A DNA stretch of 22,027 bases from an uncultured Oscillibacter sp. (lineage in GTDB: Bacteria > Bacillota > Clostridia > Oscillospirales > Oscillospiraceae), in the NCBI GenBank assembly GCA_910584075.1, contig CAJTZI010000017.1:1-22027 (forward strand). Direction: 5' to 3'. Numbering within the stretch: position 1 is the first letter of the stretch; each line of letters opens with the position of its first letter. This document shows positions 7,593-15,644 of the stretch, in pieces. The position numbers were made by a program, and so were the translations under genes. The notes beneath the pieces are model-generated. The model worked only from the letters and a program-made list of their open reading frames with translations, ran no database searches and was not told the origin of the DNA.

Positions 7593-10508
7593 TTGAAAGT
7601 GGGTCTTGACGTGGGTTCCACCACCATCAAATGCGTGGTGCTGGACGGCGCCGGAAACATTGTTTACAGTACATATGAGCGGCATTTCAGCCATATTCTG
7701 GAAAAGTCCGGGGAGCTGCTGCGCCGGGTTGCGGAGCAGTACGTCCCCGGCGGCCGGGCGGAATTCGCCATCTCCGGCTCCGCGGGCATGGGGATGGCGG
7801 AGGGGGTCGAGGTCCCCTTTGTGCAGGAGGTCTTCGCCACCCGGGTGGCAGTCAACCGGCTGGCCCCGGGGAGCGACTGCGTCATTGAGCTGGGAGGGGA
7901 GGACGCAAAAATCCTCTTCCTCACCGGCGGCGTTGAGGTGCGGATGAACGGCTCCTGCGCCGGCGGCACCGGGGCCTTCATTGACCAGATGGCCACCCTC
8001 CTGAAGATGAGCGCCGACGAGATGGACGAGGCCGCGGCGCGGGCGGAGAAGACATACACCATCGCCTCCCGGTGCGGCGTATTTGCCAAGAGCGACGTGC
8101 AGCCCCTCATCAACCAGGGAGCCAGGGGCGAGGACATCGCCGCCAGCATCTACCAGGCGGTGGTGAACCAGACCATCGCGGGTCTGGCCCAGGGACGGCC
8201 CATCAAGGGGAACATTCTGTACCTGGGGGGGCCGCTGACCTTTTCAAAGTGCCTGCGGAGGAGCTTTGACAAGACATTGGGCGTCCGGGGCGTGTGCCCG
8301 GAGAACAGCCTGCTGTTTGTGGCCCTGGGGGCGGCGTTTTACTCTGACCGGGAATTTGACCTGAAGGAGATCTGTGTCCGGCTGGAGGGGCGGGGCGCCT
8401 CTGAGACCTACCGCAGCCAGCCGCCCCTCTTTGAGAGCCGGGAGGAGTACGAGGCCTTCACGGCCCGCCACGCCGCAGCCGCCGTGCCCCGGGCCCCCTT
8501 CGGCCCGGACTACGCCGCGCCGGTGCATATCGGCATCGACTCCGGTTCCACCACTGTGAAGGTGGCGGTGATCGACCAGGAGGCCCGCCTCCTCTTTACG
8601 GACTACCGGCCCAATCTCGGCAACCCCGTGCCGCTCATCCGGGCGGCCCTGGAGCGGCTGTACGACGAGCACCCGGCCCTTCACGTGGCCTCCGTCACCA
8701 CCACCGGCTATGGCGAGGAGCTGTCGAAGAACGCCTTCCACGCCGACTACGGCGTGGTGGAGACCGTGGCCCACTTCACCGCCGCCCGCTACTTCTTGCC
8801 CAATGTGGATTTTATTATCGACATCGGCGGTCAGGACATGAAGTGCTTCAAAATTGAGGACGGGGCCATCAGCAATATCTTTTTGAACGAGGCCTGTTCC
8901 TCCGGCTGCGGCAGCTTTCTCCAGACCTTTGCCCAGGCGCTGGGATACGACGTGAGGGAGTTTGCGAAGCTGGGCCTTTTCGCCAACCGTCCTGTGGATT
9001 TGGGCAGCCGCTGCACGGTGTTCATGAACTCCAGCGTGAAGCAGGCCCAAAAGGACGGCGCTACCATCGAGAACATCTCCGCGGGTCTTTCCATCTCTGT
9101 GGTGAAAAACGCCATCTACAAGGTCATCCGCGCCTCTTCCCCGGAGGAGCTGGGGCGGAACGTGGTGGTCCAGGGAGGGACCTTTTACAACGAGGCGGTG
9201 CTCCGGGCCTTTGAGAAGGAGATGGGCGTGGAGGTCATCCGGCCCGACGTGGCGGGGCTCATGGGGGCCTACGGCGCGGCGCTGTACGGCCGGGGGAAGG
9301 CTGCGCCGGACCAGACCAGCGGCCTGCTGGACCGGGAGGCCCTGGCCGCCTTCTCCCAGGAGACGGAGAGCCGGGTCTGCGGCCTGTGCGGCAACAACTG
9401 CCAGCTGACGGTCAACACCTTCGGCGACGGCGGCACCTTCATCAGCGGCAACCGCTGTGACCGCCCCGTCACCGGCAGGGAGGACACCGGTGAGCGGAAT
9501 CTCTACGCCTATAAGAGGAAGTTGATTCTGGATTACAAGCCGGTCCCCGGGAAGCGGGGGAAGATCGGCTTGCCGTTGTGCCTGAACTTCTGGGAGCTGC
9601 TGCCCTTCTGGCACGCCTTTTTCACCAGGCTGGGCTTTGCCGTGTACCATAGCCCCCTCTCCAGCCGGGACCTGTATCTCAAGGGCCAGGGCACCATCCC
9701 CAGCGACACCGCCTGTTTCCCCGCCAAGCTGGCCCACGGGCATATCCGGTTTCTCAGCAGGCTGGGGCTGGACGCCATTTTTTACCCCTGCATGACCTAC
9801 AACATCGACGAGGGCCTGGGGGATAACCACTACAACTGCCCTGTGGTGGCCTATTATCCGGAGGTCATCGCCGGCAACTGCCCGGAGGTCAAGGAGACCA
9901 AGTTCATCTATGACTACGTGGGCCTTCACCGGCCCAAGGACTTCACCAGAAAGATTTTCACCATCCTGCGCCGGTACTTCCCGGACATCACCAAGGGGGA
10001 GGTGAAGGACGCCGCCGGGGCGGCCTACGCCGAGTATGCCCACCATATGTCCCTCATCCGGAAGGAGGGTGCACGGATTATCGATCGGGCCCGGGCGGAG
10101 GGCCGCCGGATCATTGTACTGGCGGGCCGTCCCTACCACGTGGACCCGGAGATCAACCATGGAATTGACACCCTGATCACCCGCTCCGGCGCGGCGGTGG
10201 TGACGGAGGACTCCATCTCAAACCGGGTGGAGAAGTTTCCCACCACGGTGCTGAACCAGTGGACCTACCACTCCCGGCTGTACGCGGCGGCCAAGTACTG
10301 CTGTGCACAGCCGGACATGGACCTGGTGCAGCTGGTGAGCTTCGGCTGCGGCGTGGACGCCATCACCACCGACGAGACCCAGGAGATCCTCCAGTCCGCC
10401 GGAAAGCTGTACACCCAGCTGAAAATCGACGAGATCACAAACTTAGGTGCGGTGCGCATCCGCCTGCGGAGCCTCTTTGCCGCCCTGGACGAGAAGAAAG
10501 AGCCGTAA
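7593..10508 (+). CDS. Two-domain 2-hydroxyacyl-CoA dehydratase activase-related protein (BadF/HgdC type, with DUF2229)
   Basis: This 971-residue protein has two tandem ASKHA ATPase domains of the activase family, which drive an electron into 2-hydroxyacyl-CoA dehydratases at the cost of ATP. Domain 1 starts at GLDVGSTTIK (residue 4) and has C122 (GSCAGGTGAF) and C161 (SRCGVFAKSD). Domain 2 starts near 312 (HIGIDSGSTTVK) and has C435 (EACSSGCGSF) and C474 (SRCTVFMNSS). In each domain the two cysteines are 39 residues apart, the spacing of the pair that holds the bridging 4Fe-4S cluster in HgdC. A cysteine cluster, RVCGLCGNNCQ, lies near 593-603. The C-terminal part from about 658 (CLNFWELLPFW...PSDTACFPAKLAHGH) is DUF2229. 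Many relatives are single chains of about 1,400 residues; here the rest is the next gene. Substrate unknown. Confidence 0.92.
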   Translation: MKVGLDVGSTTIKCVVLDGAGNIVYSTYERHFSHILEKSGELLRRVAEQYVPGGRAEFAISGSAGMGMAEGVEVPFVQEVFATRVAVNRLAPGSDCVIELGGEDAKILFLTGGVEVRMNGSCAGGTGAFIDQMATLLKMSADEMDEAAARAEKTYTIASRCGVFAKSDVQPLINQGARGEDIAASIYQAVVNQTIAGLAQGRPIKGNILYLGGPLTFSKCLRRSFDKTLGVRGVCPENSLLFVALGAAFYSDREFDLKEICVRLEGRGASETYRSQPPLFESREEYEAFTARHAAAAVPRAPFGPDYAAPVHIGIDSGSTTVKVAVIDQEARLLFTDYRPNLGNPVPLIRAALERLYDEHPALHVASVTTTGYGEELSKNAFHADYGVVETVAHFTAARYFLPNVDFIIDIGGQDMKCFKIEDGAISNIFLNEACSSGCGSFLQTFAQALGYDVREFAKLGLFANRPVDLGSRCTVFMNSSVKQAQKDGATIENISAGLSISVVKNAIYKVIRASSPEELGRNVVVQGGTFYNEAVLRAFEKEMGVEVIRPDVAGLMGAYGAALYGRGKAAPDQTSGLLDREALAAFSQETESRVCGLCGNNCQLTVNTFGDGGTFISGNRCDRPVTGREDTGERNLYAYKRKLILDYKPVPGKRGKIGLPLCLNFWELLPFWHAFFTRLGFAVYHSPLSSRDLYLKGQGTIPSDTACFPAKLAHGHIRFLSRLGLDAIFYPCMTYNIDEGLGDNHYNCPVVAYYPEVIAGNCPEVKETKFIYDYVGLHRPKDFTRKIFTILRRYFPDITKGEVKDAAGAAYAEYAHHMSLIRKEGARIIDRARAEGRRIIVLAGRPYHVDPEINHGIDTLITRSGAAVVTEDSISNRVEKFPTTVLNQWTYHSRLYAAAKYCCAQPDMDLVQLVSFGCGVDAITTDETQEILQSAGKLYTQLKIDEITNLGAVRIRLRSLFAALDEKKEP

Positions 10509-10717
10509 GAGAAACGCAGAGCAAAGTTTTCGTCCACCTTTTTCAAAGTGGCGGGGGCCGGTGGCGGAGCCCTCGGGAATCCCCTCGCGGCGAAGCCGCA
10601 GCGCCGCAAACACAGGCAAAGCGGCAGTGCAAAAAAAGAGTCCCCCGCCAAACCCATATCAAAAACCCACAGCCGCGAACCCCAACCCCCTTCCCCCTGG
10701 AAAGGAGAAACAAGGAC
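10509..10717. repeat. Repeat-like intergenic element between activase and dehydratase genes
   Basis: The 209-base gap contains an imperfect hairpin around CCACCTTTTTCAAAGTGG (10534-10551), a G-rich stretch, and a 5-bp hairpin (10587-10599, GCGGC-GAA-GCCGC). A long C- and A-rich tail runs to the ribosome binding site. It resembles the intergenic sequence found scattered in Oscillospiraceae genomes that yields spurious peptides such as KVFVHLFQ; this is recollection and was not searched. No promoter or terminator is obvious. The AAAGGAG at 10701-10707 serves the downstream gene. Confidence 0.45.
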
Positions 10718-12064
<1,347 letters not shown>

Positions 12065-12091
12065 CCGCTGTGGAGGGACGAATTGAAAGAA

Positions 12092-12126
12092 AAAAGGAAG
12101 CGCCGTGGAAAACGGTGCTTCCTTTT
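12092..12126. terminator. Bidirectional terminator between the dehydratase and XRE genes
   Basis: A 15-bp stem (arms 12092-12106 and 12112-12126) with one G-U pair and loop GGAAA has A-rich sequence on the left and T-rich sequence on the right. It therefore terminates the plus-strand dehydratase transcript and, read from the other side, ends in TTTTTT for the minus-strand XRE gene. Confidence 0.85.
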
Positions 12127-12165
12127 CACATTGTCCCAGAGATAAATACTGCTGCCCCGAAATAA

Positions 12166-12411
12166 CTATTTTTCAATCTTGAATTTCAAAAGAATATATG
12201 GTTCTACTTCTAAGACAGCTGCAATATTGAAAAGCAGTTCCAATGAAAGTCCCCTGTGCATTCTCGGAGCCTCAACAGATGCCAAATGTTGACGGCTGAT
12301 CCCAAGGAGTTCCGCCAATTGTTCCTGTGAATAGCCCTTCTTTTTCCTATAATAGCTGATTGCATAGGACAGGGATTCTATGCGCTCTGCATTATCAAAT
12401 TGCTGTTCCAT
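12166..12411 (-). CDS. XRE-family helix-turn-helix regulator
   Basis: This 81-residue protein is essentially one Cro/C1-type HTH domain: AISYYRKKKGYSQEQLAELL, recognition helix region GISRQHLASVEAP, then LSLELLFNIAAVLEVEP. It has no effector domain, so it is likely a dimeric DNA-binding repressor in the cytoplasm. The ATG has AGGTGA seven bases upstream. Its coding sequence is clearly more AT-rich than the neighbouring genes, a possible sign of transfer. A large palindrome and a strong divergent promoter lie just upstream (12464-12510), the natural place for autoregulation and control of the plus-strand gene at 12598. A possible minus-strand promoter is TTTTTA-17-TAAAAT (12464 down to 12436), with a weak -35. 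Confidence 0.9.
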   Translation of the reverse strand: MEQQFDNAERIESLSYAISYYRKKKGYSQEQLAELLGISRQHLASVEAPRMHRGLSLELLFNIAAVLEVEPYILLKFKIEK

Positions 12412-12463
12412 GCGATCACCTGCTTCGTTAGGATTATTTTAACGAAAATAGGCGATCTTAAAA

Positions 12464-12500
12464 ATAACTCATAACACGTTATTGACGTGTTATGAGTTAT
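12464..12500. promoter_or_regulatory. Perfect 15-bp inverted repeat, candidate XRE operator
   Basis: The arms at 12464-12478 (ATAACTCATAACACG) and 12486-12500 (CGTGTTATGAGTTAT) are exact reverse complements, with a seven-base centre. The right arm fills most of the spacer of the plus-strand promoter, whose -35 starts in the centre. The left arm touches the weak minus-strand promoter of the XRE gene. This is the layout of a repressor operator controlling both directions. A second, shorter inverted repeat, TCGTTA/TAACGA (12425-12430, 12440-12445), lies between it and the XRE start. Confidence 0.65.
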
Positions 12501-12510
12501 ATCATATAAT
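12482..12510 (+). promoter_or_regulatory. Near-consensus sigma-A promoter for the cysteine-rich protein gene
   Basis: TTGACG (12482-12487), exactly 17 bases, and TATAAT (12505-12510) form the best promoter match in the window. Transcription would start near 12517, leaving a leader of about 50 bases to the TTG at 12566. Confidence 0.75.
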
Positions 12511-12565
12511 TGCGGCATGATAAATCAACAGAATTTTCTGCTTTGACTTCAAGGGGGGTATTGAT

Positions 12566-12712
12566 TTGGAGAAACGATCTGAAACCCGCAGCCCTGTATG
12601 GATCAAACATGCCACGCTGTTTATTCTTTTTTGCTCTTCTTCTTATATGTTTTTTGGCTGCGCGGCATCGCCGCGGAGTGTGAGGCCGCCGTCTGGCGGA
12701 AAATCTTCCTGA
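12566..12712 (+). other. Probable original 5' end of the cysteine-rich protein gene, now in another frame
   Basis: A run of G (12553-12558) acts as ribosome binding site seven bases before TTG 12566. The frame from there reads a basic, polar start (MEKRSETRSPVWIKHATLF) and then a hydrophobic stretch. It stops after 48 residues at 12710-12712. The downstream gene continues in the frame one base back. One extra T in either six-T run (12627-12632 or 12650-12655) would join both parts into one protein of about 202 residues with a normal signal anchor. All three frames are hydrophobic here because the DNA is T-rich, so hydrophobicity alone is weak evidence. Confidence 0.45.
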
Positions 12713-13173
12713 CGCCGGAGCCGGACATCTGTGCGCTGTGCGGATATGGCACGCGGTATCATGCGCCCTGCCTTGTCAGCCTCTCCACCGGTGAAATGTG
12801 CGAGATGCAAATCTACGATCAGGACCCCGCGTGTGACTGGGAGATCAGCAGCATTCAGCAGACGGGCACATTCTTTCTGCGCCGCTGTGCCGGAGTTACG
12901 GCTGCCCGGGACACTGACGCCCGCACCTGCGCGGCATCACTGCCGCGGGAGCGGGATGAGCTGGCCCCGGAGTATTTTTGCCTGAGCTGCCGTGCGAAGA
13001 TCGCGGAAGCCTCCCGCCGGAGATTCGTTCTCGCGGATCTCTACGACTTGGCGGATATTCAAGTGTATGCGATCTCCGGTGAGGCGTGTTACTCCATCCG
13101 CAGCTATGACGTCTCTGTCAGCCGCAGGGAAGGAGACGGGCTCCTGCGTGTCGAGATCACAGGCCGGCTATAA
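12598..13173 (+). CDS. Cysteine-rich membrane-anchored or exported protein of unknown function, likely 5' frameshifted
   Basis: The frame encodes 191 residues from an ATG that has no ribosome binding site. A hydrophobic segment (VYSFLLFFLYVFWLRGIAA, about 8-26) suggests a signal peptide or single membrane anchor. The rest has two cysteine knuckle-like pairs, PDICALCGYGTRYHAPC (about 45-61) and YFCLSCRAK, which could hold zinc or form disulfides. I recall similar hypothetical proteins with PDICALCG in related gut Clostridia, but no function. It lies directly downstream of the XRE/palindrome promoter. Its stop overlaps the 3' end of cutC by six bases on the opposite strand. The natural start is probably TTG 12566 in another frame, so this copy is either a pseudogene, a phase-variable gene or carries a sequence error. 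Confidence 0.7.
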   Translation: MDQTCHAVYSFLLFFLYVFWLRGIAAECEAAVWRKIFLTPEPDICALCGYGTRYHAPCLVSLSTGEMCEMQIYDQDPACDWEISSIQQTGTFFLRRCAGVTAARDTDARTCAASLPRERDELAPEYFCLSCRAKIAEASRRRFVLADLYDLADIQVYAISGEACYSIRSYDVSVSRREGDGLLRVEITGRL

Positions 13174-13920
13174 AAGCCCGTGCACGATCTCCGCGCAGGA
13201 GCGGAACTCCTCCGGGTCCGTCCGCCAGACCTCGTACTCCGACAGGGACGGAAGGCCCATGGAGACGCCGGCCTTGCGGTAGACCATGCCGCTGTCCAGA
13301 GGCGCGCCGCGGCCGGTAGTGTGAAAGGAGGTGATCCCCGCGCCGTCGAAGATTGCCCGGATGTTTTCCTTCTTCACGCCGCAGCCGGCCATGATGTCGA
13401 TCCGCCCCGCCGCCCGGGCGCGGAGGACCCGCAGAACCTCCAGCCCTGCCAAGGCGCCGGACGCCTGTCCGGAGGTGAGAATGGTCCGGCAGCCCAGGGC
13501 CGCGGCGGCCTCCAGGGTCTCCATGGGGTCCCGGGCCATGTCGAAGGCCCGGTGGAGGGTTACCTCCATCTCCCCGGCGCAGTCCATCAGGCGGCGCATT
13601 TTGTCCGTGTCCAGCATTCCCTCCGGCGTCAGCGCGCCGATCACGACGCCGTTTGCCCCCATGGTCCGAAAAGCCTGGACCTCCGTACACATCTCCTCCA
13701 TCTCTGGCTGGGAGTAGAGAAAATCGCCGAACCGGGGGCGGATGAGGACGTTGATTTTCACAGCGCAGTCCCGCTGGACCTGCTTGAACAGGGCAGGGGA
13801 GGGTGTGGTGCCGCCGATGGCCAGATTGGCGCACAGCTCTAGCCGGTCCGCGCCCCCCGCGGCGGCGGCCATGGCGGAGGCATAGGAGTCTACGCAGCCC
13901 TCGATCAGTGGTTGGTTCAT
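13168..13920 (-). CDS. cutC: CutC family protein (copper homeostasis protein CutC)
   Basis: This 250-residue protein has the CutC TIM-barrel pattern: LIEGCVDSYASAMAAAAGGADRLELC at the N-terminus, LAIGGTTPS, INVLIRPRFGDFLYS, EVTLHRAFDMARDP, TILTSGQASGAL, IDIMAGCGVKKENI and FHTTGRG. CutC was named for copper tolerance in E. coli, but its biochemical role is still uncertain. The ATG at 13920 has AAGGAGGA at good spacing; a longer frame to 13959 would overlap the upstream gene and lacks support. It lies 35 bases after the D-aminoacylase gene on the same strand, so both are probably co-transcribed. That suggests a metabolic rather than a purely copper-related role. Its stop overlaps the opposing gene by six bases. 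Confidence 0.94.
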   Translation of the reverse strand: MNQPLIEGCVDSYASAMAAAAGGADRLELCANLAIGGTTPSPALFKQVQRDCAVKINVLIRPRFGDFLYSQPEMEEMCTEVQAFRTMGANGVVIGALTPEGMLDTDKMRRLMDCAGEMEVTLHRAFDMARDPMETLEAAAALGCRTILTSGQASGALAGLEVLRVLRARAAGRIDIMAGCGVKKENIRAIFDGAGITSFHTTGRGAPLDSGMVYRKAGVSMGLPSLSEYEVWRTDPEEFRSCAEIVHGLL

Positions 13921-13955
13921 AACAGAGTCCTCCTTATCAAAAATGTTTTCCCGCG

Positions 13956-15530
13956 TCAAAGGTGCCGCCCGGCCCGCAGGCCGGTGAACTGCCCCTCTTG
14001 AATGGCGGGGACGCCGTTCACAAATACCCAGTCCATGCCCTCCGCCAGCTGCCGGGGGCTTTGCCAGGTGGCGGTCTCATGGATGTTCTTCGGGGCGAAG
14101 AGGCAGAGGTCCGCGTCGGCCCCCGCCTCAATCCGGCCCTTCCCCGTCAGGCCGAACCGTTCTGCCGGCTGTCGGGTGATCTTGCGGACCGCCTCCTCCA
14201 ATGTCAGCACGTCCCGGTGCCCTGCGTAGGTCTCCAGCAGCCGGGGAAAGGCCCCGTACACCCTGGGGTGGAGCAGTCCCTCGGGATAGGTGGCGTCGGA
14301 GATGACGCCGGCGAAGGGGGCGCGGAGGATGTCCTCCACATCCGCCTGGTGGGCGAAGAAGTCGATCATGGCGGGGCCGCACCGCTCCGCCGCCAGCAGG
14401 TCGAAGAGGGCGTCATAGGGGTCCTTGCCCTGGCGCTTGGCGATGTCCGCCAAAGTCCGTCCCTCCAGCTCCTCGTGCTCCGGCAGGCGGAGGGAGATGG
14501 CGTGGATGTTCTCAAAGCCCACCAGGGAGACGATGTTTTCAAAGTCCGTCCCCGTCTCCATCCGCCGGCGCATCCGGCGGCGGCTCTCCGGGTCTCCAAG
14601 GGCGGCGGTGAGGGCCTCCACACCCCCGGCCTGAAACTCCGGCGGCAGGACGTGGATCAGCTGGGTGGACCCGGCGGGGTGGGGATAGACGTCGCAGGCC
14701 ACGTCCAGGCCCTCGGCCCGGGCGCCGGCGATCATCTGGAGCATCTGGGGTACGGCCCTTCGCCAGTTCCGCGGGCCGATGGCCTTCAAATGGCTGATCT
14801 CCACCGGGGTTTCCAGGGCCCGGGCAACGGTGAGCATCTCTGCCAGGGCCTCCGCAGCGCCGTCTCCCTCCTGGCGCATGTGGACGGTGATCACCCGCCC
14901 GGACCGGCGCAGGGGGGCCAGAACCCGGATCAGCTCCTCTGTGGTGTAGAAGCACTCCGGGGCGTACCCCAGGCCTAGGGAGACGCCCAGGGCTCCGTCG
15001 GAGAGGGCCTCCTCCAGGGCAGCGTGGATGCGGCGGTACTCCCCGTCCGCCAGCGCCCTGTCTCCAAAGCCCGCGGCACAGGCCCGGAGGGTGCCCATAC
15101 CCGCCAGCATCCCGGCGTTTAAGGGAAGGGGCGTCTCATTGGCCCTGCGGCGGTAGTCCGAGAGGCGGGGAAAGTCCTCCTCCGTCCGTCCCGCGATGGG
15201 GGACAGGTAGTCCAGCACCGCCCCCCGGTGGGGACCGGACACCGGGGCCAGGGAGAGTCCGCAGTTGCCGTTTACAATGGTGGTGAGGCCCTGGGCCAGC
15301 TCCGCTTTGCCGAAGCCGGGGCGCAGCAGCGCCGCGTCGGCGTGGCGGTGGATGTCGATGAAACCCGGGGTGAGAAAGCGGCCCTGGCCGTCAACGGTGC
15401 GGACGGCCTCTGCGCCGGGAAGCTCTCCCACGGCGGCGATCTTTCCGCCGGAGAGGGCGGCGGCGCCGGAATAGGCCGGAGCGCCGGAGCCGTCCAGGAT
15501 TTGGACGTTTCGGATCAGGTAGTCGAACAT
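13956..15530 (-). CDS. D-aminoacylase / N-acyl-D-amino-acid deacylase (amidohydrolase family)
   Basis: This 524-residue protein is an amidohydrolase of the D-aminoacylase type, hydrolysing N-acyl-D-amino acids to the free D-amino acid. Seen: GFIDIHRHAD with the HxH metal pair (H61, H63), NGNCGLS with the family cysteine (C90), VITVHMRQEGDG (His near 222), PVEISHLKAIGPRNW (His near 250) and GVISDATYP with the catalytic Asp. These match in order the Cys, two His and Asp of characterised D-aminoacylases. The final part (GADADLCLFAP, then WVFVNGVPAI) is the usual composite-domain strand pair. ATG 15530 follows GGAGGCG. It is preceded by its own extended -10 promoter and followed by cutC. The exact acyl and amino-acid specificity cannot be read; dihydroorotase-like or dipeptidase activity is a less likely alternative. 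Confidence 0.9.
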   Translation of the reverse strand: MFDYLIRNVQILDGSGAPAYSGAAALSGGKIAAVGELPGAEAVRTVDGQGRFLTPGFIDIHRHADAALLRPGFGKAELAQGLTTIVNGNCGLSLAPVSGPHRGAVLDYLSPIAGRTEEDFPRLSDYRRRANETPLPLNAGMLAGMGTLRACAAGFGDRALADGEYRRIHAALEEALSDGALGVSLGLGYAPECFYTTEELIRVLAPLRRSGRVITVHMRQEGDGAAEALAEMLTVARALETPVEISHLKAIGPRNWRRAVPQMLQMIAGARAEGLDVACDVYPHPAGSTQLIHVLPPEFQAGGVEALTAALGDPESRRRMRRRMETGTDFENIVSLVGFENIHAISLRLPEHEELEGRTLADIAKRQGKDPYDALFDLLAAERCGPAMIDFFAHQADVEDILRAPFAGVISDATYPEGLLHPRVYGAFPRLLETYAGHRDVLTLEEAVRKITRQPAERFGLTGKGRIEAGADADLCLFAPKNIHETATWQSPRQLAEGMDWVFVNGVPAIQEGQFTGLRAGRHL

Positions 15531-15559
15531 AAAAAGCGCCTCCGTTGCTTGTTTTGGTG

Positions 15560-15568
15560 ATTATACCA
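15560..15568 (-). promoter_or_regulatory. Extended -10 promoter of the D-aminoacylase-cutC unit
   Basis: On the minus strand, TGGTATAAT combines an extended -10 with a perfect TATAAT (plus-strand 15560-15565). No good -35 is visible. It lies just after the symporter terminator and about 30 bases before the D-aminoacylase start codon. Confidence 0.6.
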
Positions 15569-15576
15569 CAGGCGAA

Positions 15577-15617
15577 GGAAAAAGGGAAGGCGGCGGCCCT
15601 GTGGGCCGCCGCCTTCC
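15577..15617 (-). terminator. Terminator after the symporter gene
   Basis: A perfect 15-bp GC-rich stem (arms 15585-15599 and 15603-15617, loop of three) is followed on the minus strand by CTTTTTCC. It separates the symporter from the D-aminoacylase gene. Read-through may still connect them. Confidence 0.9.
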
Positions 15618-15644
15618 GCCGTATTTTGCCGGGAAGAGGAACGA

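Noticed and set aside
8244..10160. Long minus-strand frame (638 codons) opposite the activase gene
   Set aside because: No motifs, biased composition, no ribosome binding site; a shadow of the real gene.
10259..10717. N-terminal extension of the dehydratase frame
   Set aside because: The frame is open, but it overlaps the activase gene and the repeat-like gap, and its residues look random. The ATG at 10718 with AAGGAG fits the family start.
12464..12500. The palindrome as a terminator
   Set aside because: On the minus strand T5 follows it, but the stem is AT-rich and no gene lies upstream for it to terminate. The overlap with a strong promoter fits an operator better.
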